A DNA stretch of 12,796 nucleotides from Candidatus Opitulatrix roisinitermitis (GTDB taxonomy: Bacteria; Actinomycetota; Actinomycetes; Actinomycetales; Bifidobacteriaceae). A program made the translations under genes and the position numbers. The notes beneath the pieces were generated by a model. That model ran no database searches and was not told where the DNA came from. It worked only from the letters and a program-made list of their open reading frames with translations. Each line of letters opens with the position of its first letter. Within the stretch, counting starts at the first letter, position 1. Positions 6,171 through 12,796 of this stretch are shown piece after piece. Location of the stretch: NCBI GenBank assembly GCA_031288055.1, contig JAITSD010000114.1, forward strand, positions 1 to 12,796, given 5' to 3'.

Positions 6171-7112
6171 ATGTTAATTGCACAAAAGCCTACTATAAAA
6201 GAAGAAGTAGTCGCTGAAAATAGGTCTAAGTTTTATTTTACTCCATTAGAGCCAGGTTTTGGTTATACTCTGGGAAACTCTTTAAGACGGACACTTTTGT
6301 CATCTATTCCGGGAGCTGCTATTACTTCAGTTAAATTTGATGGTGTAACACACGAATTTTCCACTATTGCTGGAGTGAAAGAGGATGTTGTAGAAATAAT
6401 TTTGAATATAAAAAATATAGTGGTTTCTTCCACACACGATGAACCTGTGGAAATTACTTTGAAAAAAACTGGTCCAGGTAAATTAACAGCTAAAGATATT
6501 AAAACACCTACTGGTATAGAGGTTCATAATAAAGATTTATATATTGCTACCCTTGATAAAGGGGCGAGTTTATCAGCTTCTTTAATTGTGGAACGAGGTC
6601 GAGGTTATGTTAGTTCTAATTTCAACAAAAAAGGTGATGAGGAAGTTGGTAGGATACCAATAGATTCAATTTATTCACCAGTTTTGAAGGTTAGATATTC
6701 TGTGGAAGCTACTCGTGTGGAACAAAGAACAGATTTTGATAAATTGATTATTGATGTGGAAACTAAAAATTCATTAACTCCAGCCCAAGCTATTGCCTCT
6801 GCTGGTTCAACTTTGGTGGAATTATTTACACTTGTAAAAAAGATCTCACCTGATTCTGAAGGTATTGAAATAGATGGTTATGAAACAGATATAGAAGTAC
6901 CAGCAGGAGATGATAATAGATCTGCGGATATTAGATCTTTAGAGTTGTCACAAAGAACTGTTAATGCTTTGTCTAGAACAGGAATTAATACAGTGGCTGA
7001 ATTGGTTTCTATGAGCCGTAAAGAGATTTCTGAAATTAGAAATTTTGGGGAAAAATCGGTTGATGAATTAGATAAAGTTTTACAAACCGCTGGTTTATCT
7101 TTAAGAGATTAA
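6171..7112 (+). CDS. rpoA: DNA-directed RNA polymerase subunit alpha
   Basis: Alpha forms the dimer that scaffolds RNA polymerase assembly and contacts upstream promoter DNA and activators. It has 313 residues. The N-terminal dimerisation domain includes PLEPGFGYTLGNSLRRTLLSSIPG and the insert domain, through about residue 225. A flexible acidic linker (EVPAGDDNRSADI) leads to the C-terminal helix-hairpin-helix domain from about residue 256 (LELSQRTVNALSRTGI, then NFGEKSVDEL). The DNA-contacting Arg equivalent to E. coli R265 is present (about R262), as is the Asn three residues later. The MLIAQKPTIKEEVV start is characteristic of Actinobacteria. GAAAGGGA lies upstream of the ATG. Confidence 0.98.
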   Translation: MLIAQKPTIKEEVVAENRSKFYFTPLEPGFGYTLGNSLRRTLLSSIPGAAITSVKFDGVTHEFSTIAGVKEDVVEIILNIKNIVVSSTHDEPVEITLKKTGPGKLTAKDIKTPTGIEVHNKDLYIATLDKGASLSASLIVERGRGYVSSNFNKKGDEEVGRIPIDSIYSPVLKVRYSVEATRVEQRTDFDKLIIDVETKNSLTPAQAIASAGSTLVELFTLVKKISPDSEGIEIDGYETDIEVPAGDDNRSADIRSLELSQRTVNALSRTGINTVAELVSMSRKEISEIRNFGEKSVDELDKVLQTAGLSLRD

Positions 7113-7127
7113 AAAAAGGAGATTGCA

Positions 7128-7829
7128 GTGTTAAGACCTTCTAAGGGACCAAGATTAGGTGGTTCGCCAGCTCACGAAAGATTAATTTTATCTAATTTAG
7201 CTACAGCTTTATTTGAACATGATCAAATAACCACCACTTTAACTAAAGCTAAGAGATTGAGACCTTTTTCAGAAAGATTAATTAGTTTTGCTAAACGAGG
7301 AGATTTAGCTTCTCGTAGACGAGTTATGCGATATGTAAAAAATAAATCGGTAGTTCATACATTATTTACTGAAATAGCTCCTTTATTTAGTGCTAGACAA
7401 GGTGGTTATACTCGTATTGTGAAAATAATGTCTAGAAAAGGTGACAATGCCCCTATGGCAATTATCGAATTAGTTACCAAAAATAAATCTGTATCTCAAG
7501 CAACAGTTGATGAAAGAGATGACAAAAAATCTTCTGACGAGAAAACAGATGTACAGGTTAATAAATCTGAACAAGTTGACAATCAAGTAACTGGTGATAA
7601 ATCTCAGAGTGATGATACTCAAGTTAAAAAGTCACAAAATAAAGTTATGCCAGATAAAAAATTATCTGATAAAAAGGATAAACAAATATCAGATAAACCA
7701 CCTAAAAGTGTTAATAAAGGCATTAGCCATGAACATAAAGATGATAAATTCGAGCAACGGGTTAATAAACAATCAAGTCTAAAGGGTAATAAGCCTACAG
7801 TACATCGTAAAAATGCCCCAAAAGGTTAA
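7128..7829 (+). CDS. rplQ: 50S ribosomal protein L17 with a long hydrophilic C-terminal extension
   Basis: L17 lies near the peptide exit tunnel of the 50S subunit. The core (about residues 1-120) is standard: PSKGPRLGGSPAHERLILSNLA, KAKRLRPFSERLI and the closing RKGDNAPMAIIELV. The remaining ~113 residues form a low-complexity tail rich in Lys, Asp, Ser, Gln and Val with many SDKK/SDK-like pieces and no predicted fold. Actinobacterial L17 proteins often have tails, but doubling the core length is at the long end. The gene starts with GTG, with AAAAAGGAG 8 nt upstream. It is 15 bp from rpoA and 13 bp from truA. The reading frame continues without interruption, and codon use in the tail is as AT-rich as in the neighbours. 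Confidence 0.95.
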   Translation: MLRPSKGPRLGGSPAHERLILSNLATALFEHDQITTTLTKAKRLRPFSERLISFAKRGDLASRRRVMRYVKNKSVVHTLFTEIAPLFSARQGGYTRIVKIMSRKGDNAPMAIIELVTKNKSVSQATVDERDDKKSSDEKTDVQVNKSEQVDNQVTGDKSQSDDTQVKKSQNKVMPDKKLSDKKDKQISDKPPKSVNKGISHEHKDDKFEQRVNKQSSLKGNKPTVHRKNAPKG

Positions 7830-7842
7830 TTTATAAAAGATA

Positions 7843-8703
7843 TTGAATTTTGATAATAACCACAATTTAGTTGGTACAAAATATCGTTTTCGCTTAGATT
7901 TGTCTTATGATGGGACAAATTATCACGGTTGGGCTAGCCAAACTAATTTAGCTACTGTACAAACAACTATTGAAACGGTTTTAAAACGAATAACCCGTGA
8001 TTTTACTAATTTAGATCAAATATATTGTGCTGGCAGGACAGATACAGGTGTTCACGCTTGGCAGCAAGTGGCACATTTGGATTTACGGAACTCACATATC
8101 AATAAAATATTAGGTAAGGTTACCAATGTTGATTTTGCGCAATTTGCCACCATTTTAAGATATAAATTAAATAGTTTATTGCCAAACGATATAGTTATAA
8201 ATAAAATAACTAGAGTAAGTAGTAAATTTGACGCTAGGCATTCGGTACTTCGCCGAACTTATAAATATTATATATCTAATGATATTTCCAAAAGATTAGC
8301 TACAAGTAGCAGATTTTCGTTTTGGGTTGATAATAAATTAGATGTTGATTCAATGAATTTGGCGGCTGGCAAATTAGTGGGTGAAAATGATTTTTATAGT
8401 TTTATAAAAAATCGACCAGAACAAAGCACTATTAGGGATTTACAAAACTTTAGTTGGCAGTTTTCTGTATCATCTGGTTTAATTGTGGCTAGTTTAACGG
8501 CTAACGCATTTGCTCATAATATGGTTAGGTGTTTAGTGGGTGCTAGTTTAATGGTGGGTAAAGGTTATAGACAGCCGGAATGGCTTTATCAATCTTTGTT
8601 GGACAAAAAACGTAAAGCTTCTTTGGGTCCAGCTCCAGCCAAAGGCTTGTTTTTATATAAAATAGATTACCCAATGGAGTTTGTAAAATCGAGTTTAGAC
8701 TAA
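7843..8703 (+). CDS. truA: tRNA pseudouridine synthase A
   Basis: TruA converts uridines 38-40 in the anticodon stem-loop of many tRNAs to pseudouridine. The protein has 286 residues, normal for the family. The N-terminal domain starts at YRFRLDLSYDGTNYHGWASQ. The catalytic Asp is in CAGRTDTGVHAWQQVAH (D67). The C-terminal half has FDARHSVLRRTYKYYI and the domain-closing FAHNMVRCLVGASLMVGKG. The start is TTG, chosen because no ATG or GTG exists before the conserved core. No good ribosome binding site precedes it. It sits 13 bp after rplQ, the common rplQ-truA pairing, and may be translationally coupled. Confidence 0.95.
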   Translation: MNFDNNHNLVGTKYRFRLDLSYDGTNYHGWASQTNLATVQTTIETVLKRITRDFTNLDQIYCAGRTDTGVHAWQQVAHLDLRNSHINKILGKVTNVDFAQFATILRYKLNSLLPNDIVINKITRVSSKFDARHSVLRRTYKYYISNDISKRLATSSRFSFWVDNKLDVDSMNLAAGKLVGENDFYSFIKNRPEQSTIRDLQNFSWQFSVSSGLIVASLTANAFAHNMVRCLVGASLMVGKGYRQPEWLYQSLLDKKRKASLGPAPAKGLFLYKIDYPMEFVKSSLD

Positions 8704-8764
8704 TTAAGTTAGAAAAATAAGTATATGAGAATTGTATTAAAAACCAGCGAAATTATATAGGTTT

Positions 8765-9307
8765 ATGAAAATAATATCGGGTAAATATAAGGGTTTAAAA
8801 TTACCCAAAGCTTATGCTAACACTCGTCCTACAACTAATAAAGTTACACAAGCTATTTTTTCTAAATTAGTTAATTTGGTTGATTTAGAAGATTTTGTGT
8901 TTTATGATTTATTTGCTGGGACAGGAGCTATGGCATTTGAGGCTTTATCTAGGGGCTGTGTTAAAGTTTATTTAAATGACAAAAATAAATTGACAGCTTA
9001 TAAGTTAAAATTGTTTATTAAAAAAAATAATATAGATAATGCTAGGGTAACTAATTTAAACGCTAAAGGTATATCAATGAATTTCAAAACTAATGAAAAT
9101 ATAATAGTCTTTTTAGACCCGCCATATAATTTTGCCGAAAAATATTTAGCAAAAGTTTTTTCAGCTATATCTAAAGCTAATTTTATTATTTATGAAACAT
9201 CTAAAAAACAAACTAGACGGTTAAACAATATTCTAGACGCTAACAATTTATATATTTTGTCAGATAGTTTTTATGGTGATACAGCAGTTTATTTTATTAC
9301 TAAATAA
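8765..9307 (+). CDS. rsmD: 16S rRNA (guanine(966)-N2)-methyltransferase RsmD
   Basis: RsmD methylates G966 of 16S rRNA during small-subunit assembly, using S-adenosylmethionine. The protein has 180 residues. It opens MKIISGKYKGLKLP and RPTTNKVTQAIFSKL, the N-terminal substrate-binding part. The SAM-binding motif is FYDLFAGTGAMAFEALSRG (about residues 46-64), and the catalytic motif is DPPY (118-121). The gene is 61 bp after truA. A TTGTAT (8732-8737) and TTATAT/TATATA (8753-8759) pair with 15-16 bp spacing ends 5-6 nt before the ATG, so it may have its own leaderless promoter. In many Actinobacteria rsmD lies with recG and coaD, so the position here differs. It converges on the surface-protein gene after 65 bp, where I see no convincing terminator hairpin. 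Confidence 0.92.
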   Translation: MKIISGKYKGLKLPKAYANTRPTTNKVTQAIFSKLVNLVDLEDFVFYDLFAGTGAMAFEALSRGCVKVYLNDKNKLTAYKLKLFIKKNNIDNARVTNLNAKGISMNFKTNENIIVFLDPPYNFAEKYLAKVFSAISKANFIIYETSKKQTRRLNNILDANNLYILSDSFYGDTAVYFITK

Positions 9308-9372
9308 ATTTAAATTGTCAAAATAGTGTTTTAATCTTTAAATATTTATTTTTGAAAAAGTTTTGTATTTTT

Positions 9373-9573
9373 TTAGCTACCCTTAACTTTCACATTATCG
9401 GTTGTGGCATAAGTTCTCCTAGTTAACCAATCAACTGAATCTTGATTTTGAGCTAATATAAAATGCCCGTTCCAAACAATGTTATAAAACATAGCCATAT
9501 TATCAGCTGTAGAATTAGTTAAATCTGTGTCTGACCAATCAATATCGCCATTTAGCGTGGCATCGCTAAACAT
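9373..9573 (-). repeat. C-terminal module of the complete surface protein, copy 1
   Basis: The last 66 codons plus stop. Aligned without gaps to the module at 12118-12318, 46 of 66 residues are identical. Shared blocks are LNGDIDWS, TDLT, WNGHFILAQNQ, SVDWL and the end NVKVKGS. Similarity extends to the DNA, including the stop codon. It may be a cap for the repeat solenoid; its function is unknown. Confidence 0.85.
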
Positions 9574-11934
9574 AGACTGCATACTAGTCGCCGCACTCCC
9601 AAATTCAGCCGGAAAAGTAAAACTAGACGGTATTGTAACATTTTGAAACATATTATCCATATTTAGAGCCGCACTTCCAAACCATGTCGGAAAAGTAAAA
9701 TTATTCGGAAATTCAACTTTGTAAAACATATAATTCATATCTAGAGCCATGCTGCCAAACCCCGCAGGCAAAATAAACCCAGCAGGGAAAGTTGTCCCAG
9801 CAAACATACCACGCATATCAGTCGCTGCACTGCCAAACCCAGCCGGAAAAATAAACCCATCTGGCAAAATAACATTATAAAACATATCATTCATATTAGT
9901 TGCCACACTCCCAAACCCAGCTGGTAAAACAAATCCCGCAGGCAACGAAGTTTTATTATACATTTCAAACATGTTTGTCATTTTAGTTGCTAGAGATCCA
10001 AATCCAGCTGGTAATGAGAAATTAGTAGGTAAGGTTGTCCAGTAAAACATCCCAAACATATCAGTCGCAGCACTCCCAAACCCAGCCGGAAAAGTAAAAC
10101 TAGACGATATTGTAGCAACTTGAAACATATAAGCCATATCAGTCGCCACACTGCCAAACCCAGCTGGTAATGAGAAATTAGTAGGTAAGGTTGTCCAATA
10201 AAACATATACCTCATATCAGTCGCCACACTGCCAAATCCAGCAGGTAAAGTAAAGTCGTTTGGTAGTGAAACACTCCAAAACATACGCTCCATGTCTAGA
10301 GTCACACTTCCAAATCCAGCCGGAAAAGTAAAACCAGACGGTATTGTAGCACTTTGAAACATATGAGACACATTAGTCGCCACGCTCCCAAATTTAGCCG
10401 GAAAACTAAACCCATCTGGCAAATTAGTTTTCCAAAACATAGCTCTCATATTTGTAATAGCTGCTGTATTTAAATTGGTTAAATTAATTTTACCTCTTGT
10501 TCTCTTATATAGTCCATAAAATAAATAAGAACTATCAGGATTAGCTTTGATTTCCCAATTAGATCCTATAATAATTTCGGTTGATTTAGTCACACAGGCT
10601 AAGATAGAGTTGTCGCTATTGGCTGACACATCGGTTGGGTTAGAGCAAGTCGGTGGAGCATTTTGAAAAGATATTTTAGTAATATCAGATCGAATTAGAT
10701 TAGACACACCTAAAAAACTTTCATCATTGCCGGATTGAGTTTTTAAATAAGGAATTGTTAAATCCAAAGTTACGGCATCTTTTTGTAAAAATAATGCCAT
10801 TTGTTGTCGAGTGGTGTTATATTTTGGTCTAAAAACTATATTACCAGCTTTAATACATTCTGGTTCTGGTTTGCCTTTACTTGTACATGTGTAACCAGCT
10901 GTTATATTATTTTTGACCAAGAAAGCCACAGCAGCTTCTTGACCGCTAGCTATTATTTTAGCTTTATCTTTAAAGGCGTTTAAATATGAGTTAATTTCAC
11001 CTGTAGACATAGTTGGCGAAGCCGCAAAACGATATAAAAATGTTGCCATTTGTACTCGGGTAACTTTACCCTCTGGATAATAAACTAAATCACCTTTTTT
11101 AGCACAACTTTTAACTGGTTTAGCAATAGCCGTGCAAGTGTAACCGGCTGTTATACCTTGAGTTGATAGCCAATTAATATCGTTTTTATGAACTGATTTA
11201 GAAATATCTTTAAAAGCTGTCGGTGTGCCTTCTATGTTTGGATTTCCAGCTAATTTATGAAAAAACGAAGCTATTTGTCCGCGGGTGGTCGGGGTAACCG
11301 GGTGAAAACCGCCGTCAGGGTAACCAGTTGTTATAGTATAAGTGGCAGCCCATTTAATGGCTACTTGCCAATTATAGGTTAATTTAGAAATATCTTTGAA
11401 ATTAGTTGTGGCTGGGGTTGGGATTAAAGTTATTGATACTGGATTAGGGGATAGACTACCAGTGCTTTTACCGTCAGCAGTTACTGTATAAACATTAGCT
11501 GACCAATTACCAGTTGACAAATCTGATAAGTCTATACTAGTTGTATTTGAATTAATGTTACTTATTGTTTGCACTACACTAGATATATTATTTAATAATT
11601 CAACTTGATAAGTGTATTTATCAGGCGGTGAGGTTGGAGCATTCCAAATAATTGTGACTGAATTATAGGCTTGGCCTTTAGAAATTGACACATTTTGTGG
11701 AGCTGGCGATGGATCAGCTAGTTTAGGAGTAACCTGCTTAGTGGTAGTCTGTTGATTGTTTTGAGCAGTCTGGGTTTGAGTAGCTGGTTGTTTTATATCT
11801 GTTTGTTGCCGTATATTTGCTTGTTGTTCTGCAGCTTGAGCTTGCGGCAAGTTAATTATTGGCAAAACCGTTAAGCTTAAAGCTGTTATTATAATTGTCA
11901 CTAAAATTTTTGTATATTTTGCATATTTTGGCAT
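9373..11934 (-). CDS. SLH-anchored BspA/DUF285-type repeat surface protein
   Basis: A secreted cell-surface protein of 853 residues. The signal peptide has a hydrophobic core (about residues 9-28) and an AQA-A cleavage site near residue 34. A Gln/Thr-rich linker runs to about 75, followed by an FN3-like beta domain (about 78-172, with SVTIIWNAP and YQVELL). Three SLH domains (about 179-230, 241-305, 321-388) carry ITTGYPDGGFHP, ITAGYTC and ITAGYTC motifs and probably attach the protein to a cell-wall polymer. SLH 2 and 3 each hold a Cys pair (267/277, 350/360) that could form disulfides. After a linker (about 389-498) come eleven repeats of about 26 residues (499-787), and a 66-residue C-terminal module shared with the neighbour gene. 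No LPXTG or C-terminal membrane anchor is present. AAAGGGG about 10 nt upstream of the ATG serves as ribosome binding site. The binding partner is unknown; an adhesin role is inference. Confidence 0.88.
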   Translation of the reverse strand: MPKYAKYTKILVTIIITALSLTVLPIINLPQAQAAEQQANIRQQTDIKQPATQTQTAQNNQQTTTKQVTPKLADPSPAPQNVSISKGQAYNSVTIIWNAPTSPPDKYTYQVELLNNISSVVQTISNINSNTTSIDLSDLSTGNWSANVYTVTADGKSTGSLSPNPVSITLIPTPATTNFKDISKLTYNWQVAIKWAATYTITTGYPDGGFHPVTPTTRGQIASFFHKLAGNPNIEGTPTAFKDISKSVHKNDINWLSTQGITAGYTCTAIAKPVKSCAKKGDLVYYPEGKVTRVQMATFLYRFAASPTMSTGEINSYLNAFKDKAKIIASGQEAAVAFLVKNNITAGYTCTSKGKPEPECIKAGNIVFRPKYNTTRQQMALFLQKDAVTLDLTIPYLKTQSGNDESFLGVSNLIRSDITKISFQNAPPTCSNPTDVSANSDNSILACVTKSTEIIIGSNWEIKANPDSSYLFYGLYKRTRGKINLTNLNTAAITNMRAMFWKTNLPDGFSFPAKFGSVATNVSHMFQSATIPSGFTFPAGFGSVTLDMERMFWSVSLPNDFTLPAGFGSVATDMRYMFYWTTLPTNFSLPAGFGSVATDMAYMFQVATISSSFTFPAGFGSAATDMFGMFYWTTLPTNFSLPAGFGSLATKMTNMFEMYNKTSLPAGFVLPAGFGSVATNMNDMFYNVILPDGFIFPAGFGSAATDMRGMFAGTTFPAGFILPAGFGSMALDMNYMFYKVEFPNNFTFPTWFGSAALNMDNMFQNVTIPSSFTFPAEFGSAATSMQSMFSDATLNGDIDWSDTDLTNSTADNMAMFYNIVWNGHFILAQNQDSVDWLTRRTYATTDNVKVKGS
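9574..10440 (-). repeat. Eleven coding repeats of ~26 residues (78 bp), DUF285/BspA-like
   Basis: Each unit begins with MF and carries the pattern (L/I)PxxFxxPAGFGSxAxxM. Ten units have 26 residues; the seventh has 29 (MFEMYNKTSLPAGF start). The units come in recognisable subtypes. Units 4 and 6 (47-bp segments 10160-10206 and 10004-10050, exactly 156 bp apart) differ at one base. Units 2, 5 and 11 share the PSGFTFP/SSSFTFP version. This indicates recent duplication or homogenisation within the array. The family is a leucine-rich-like solenoid by known relatives. Confidence 0.88.
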
Positions 11935-12026
11935 TTTCTAATTTCCCCTTTATGTTTCTATATAGAATTAGGAAATTGTTAATTTAGTTAAAGAATAAAA
12001 AATGTTTAAATATATCTATTATTCAA

Positions 12027-12053
12027 ATACACTTATAATCTAATTTCCTATAA
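12027..12053. repeat. 27-bp direct repeat, copy 1
   Basis: This copy begins ATACACTTATAATCTAATTT. It is identical to the copy at 12061-12087 at 25 of 27 positions. The repeat period is 34 bp, a little over three DNA helical turns. It lies upstream of the complete surface-protein gene and downstream of the partial one. Confidence 0.75.
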
Positions 12054-12060
12054 GATAATT

Positions 12061-12087
12061 ATACACTCATAATCTAATTTTCTATAA
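12061..12087. repeat. 27-bp direct repeat, copy 2
   Basis: This copy begins ATACACTCATAATCTAATTT and differs from copy 1 at two positions (T to C in each strand sense noted at 12068 and 12081 versus C to T). It could be paired binding sites or a remnant of local duplication; function is unknown. Confidence 0.75.
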
Positions 12088-12117
12088 TATAATTTCCTTA
12101 AAAAATACTAGGAAAAA

Positions 12118-12318
12118 TTAACTCCCCTTAACTTTCACATTAGCTGCGGTGGCACCAGTCCCATCAATTAACCAATCAACTGACCCTTGATTTTGAGCTA
12201 GTATAAAATGTCCGTTCCAAGTTGTGCTATTAAACATATCAGATTTGCTAGCCGTGGAAGCAGTTAAATCTGTGCCTGACCAATCAATATCGCCATTTAA
12301 TTCAGCCCCCCAAAACAT
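12118..12318 (-). repeat. C-terminal module of the partial surface protein, copy 2
   Basis: 66 codons plus stop, the same length as the module at 9373-9573 and 46/66 identical without gaps. The WNGHFILAQNQ and NVKVKGS blocks are exact. The conserved module at the end of otherwise different repeat arrays marks the two genes as modular paralogs. Confidence 0.85.
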
Positions 12319-12796
12319 ACCACCCATACTAGTTGCCGCAGATCCAAACCCCGCAGGTAAAACAAAATCGGCTGACAAAGAATCATTAAAAAACATAGCA
12401 TCCATACTAGTTGCTACACTGCCAAATCCGGCTGGCAACGAAAAATTGGCGGGTAAATTTTCAACTCTAAAAAACATGTTTCCTGCATTTGAAAGCTTTG
12501 GCATAAAATTATTTCCTATATTAAAATTACCACTAATATCAATAAGTTGAAACATTTGAGAGCCATTAGTGGCATCCATCATAAAATTATCTCCTATAGT
12601 TAAATTTTTAATGTTAGCGTCATAAAACATTAGGCTTGCATTAGTAGCCCTTGTTAAAAAATTATTTTCTATAACTATTGAACCGTCAGCATTTACATTG
12701 TAAAACATTTCGTAGCCACTAGTAGCATTTTGGGCAAAATTATCTTCAATAGTTAAATTACCGTTGATCTGAGCATTCAGAAACATAAAATCAGTT
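12118..12796 (-). CDS. BspA/DUF285-type repeat surface protein, C-terminal part only
   Basis: The frame is open to the right edge, so the true start, signal peptide and any SLH domains lie outside; the ATG at 12786 is just the first Met of a repeat. At least 225 codons are visible. From 12786 there are six repeats of 25-27 residues. The first four have the version with (I)xxNF and AT/SN (for example MFYDANIKNLTIGDNFMMDAT), and the last two have the PAGFGSxATSM version seen in the neighbouring gene. The protein ends with the shared 66-residue module. Repeat length and the leading MF are kept although the two versions differ strongly, which fits a solenoid with exchangeable faces. It is tandem with and upstream of the 9373-11934 gene. 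By analogy it is probably secreted and wall-attached, but that cannot be seen here. Confidence 0.82.
   Translation of the reverse strand, partial: TDFMFLNAQINGNLTIEDNFAQNATSGYEMFYNVNADGSIVIENNFLTRATNASLMFYDANIKNLTIGDNFMMDATNGSQMFQLIDISGNFNIGNNFMPKLSNAGNMFFRVENLPANFSLPAGFGSVATSMDAMFFNDSLSADFVLPAGFGSAATSMGGMFWGAELNGDIDWSGTDLTASTASKSDMFNSTTWNGHFILAQNQGSVDWLIDGTGATAANVKVKGS

Larger units (their letters stand above)
11935..12117. other. AT-rich intergenic region between the two surface-protein genes
   Basis: The 183-bp gap is very AT-rich. It contains a 27-bp direct repeat (12027-12053 and 12061-12087), a related fragment AATTTCCTTAA at 12091-12101 and an inverted relative around 11966-11978 (GAATTAGGAAATT). 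A TATATA-type -10 candidate for the 9373-11934 gene lies on the minus strand at about 11958-11966. TTTCCT (12093-12098) and AGGAAA (12110-12115) could pair as a 6-bp stem downstream of the right-hand gene, but no U-run follows, so a terminator is doubtful. Confidence 0.5.

Noticed and set aside
7594..7782. 62-codon plus-strand frame inside rplQ
   Set aside because: It is a shifted frame of the Lys/Asp-rich low-complexity tail; the rplQ frame is continuous and explains the DNA.
7113..7829. Frameshift or fusion explaining the long L17
   Set aside because: The frame runs cleanly from core to stop and the tail composition is uniform; actinobacterial L17 proteins are known to have tails.
9308..9372. 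Bidirectional terminator between rsmD and the surface-protein gene
   Set aside because: The gap holds AT-rich symmetric pieces such as TAAATATTTA and T-runs but no GC-containing stem, so I do not call a terminator.
9574..10440. Regular ~78-bp repeats as a possible CRISPR array
   Set aside because: The repeats are in frame, encode a conserved 26-residue motif, lack unique spacers of constant length and have no cas genes nearby.
10801..10983. 60-codon plus-strand frame opposite the SLH region
   Set aside because: It is antisense to clear SLH domains, with no family resemblance.
12224..12550. 108-codon plus-strand frame opposite the partial surface protein
   Set aside because: It is an antisense shadow of the repeat array; its pattern (NPAGK/NPAGN) mirrors the complementary PAGFGS repeats.

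Overview
The window is AT-rich (roughly one third G+C by eye) and bacterial. The housekeeping proteins point to an actinobacterium. RpoA begins MLIAQKPTIKEEVV, the 37-residue L36 carries C-C-C-H zinc ligands and ends NPRHKQRQG, L17 has a long hydrophilic tail, and the order infA-rpmJ-rpsM-rpsK-rpoA-rplQ-truA is typical of actinobacterial lineages that keep rpsD elsewhere. TAA, TAG and TGA all serve as stops, so the standard bacterial code fits. Such low G+C in this phylum suggests a host-associated or reduced-genome lineage, for example a gut or protist symbiont related to Bifidobacteriales. That placement is inference; the species cannot be fixed from the sequence.

Layout. Positions 1-441 hold the 3' end of dprA (DNA uptake and recombination). 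It converges on xerC (minus strand, to 1345), a chromosome-dimer recombinase. Divergent from xerC lies a small transport region on the plus strand: an NMT1/SsuA-type binding lipoprotein with no permease of its own (1405-2403), then metQ, metN and metI for D/L-methionine import (2491-4937). MetN lacks the usual C-terminal methionine-sensing domain. Next comes the tail of the ribosomal protein/alpha operon (5021-8703): infA, rpmJ (too short for many ORF finders), rpsM, rpsK, rpoA, rplQ and truA, followed by rsmD (8765-9307). The operon couples translation initiation, ribosome assembly, RNA polymerase alpha and RNA modification.

The last quarter is accessory. Two tandem minus-strand genes encode BspA/DUF285-type repeat surface proteins. 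The complete one (9373-11934) has a signal peptide, an FN3-like domain, three SLH cell-wall domains, eleven 26-residue repeats and a 66-residue C-terminal module. The other (12118 to the right edge, 5' end missing) carries a different version of the 26-residue repeat upstream but ends in the same 66-residue module. The 183-bp gap between them holds a 27-bp direct repeat.

Regulation. Three genes (xerC, the NMT1-like lipoprotein, metQ) have a TANNNT -10-like box ending exactly 6 nt before the start codon and no Shine-Dalgarno sequence, which is the signature of leaderless transcripts in Actinobacteria. The ribosomal genes instead have recognisable ribosome binding sites. A perfect 16-bp palindrome sits between the divergent xerC and lipoprotein promoters. 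No tRNA, rRNA, insertion sequence or CRISPR array was seen, and no gap without a gene exceeds 300 bases.
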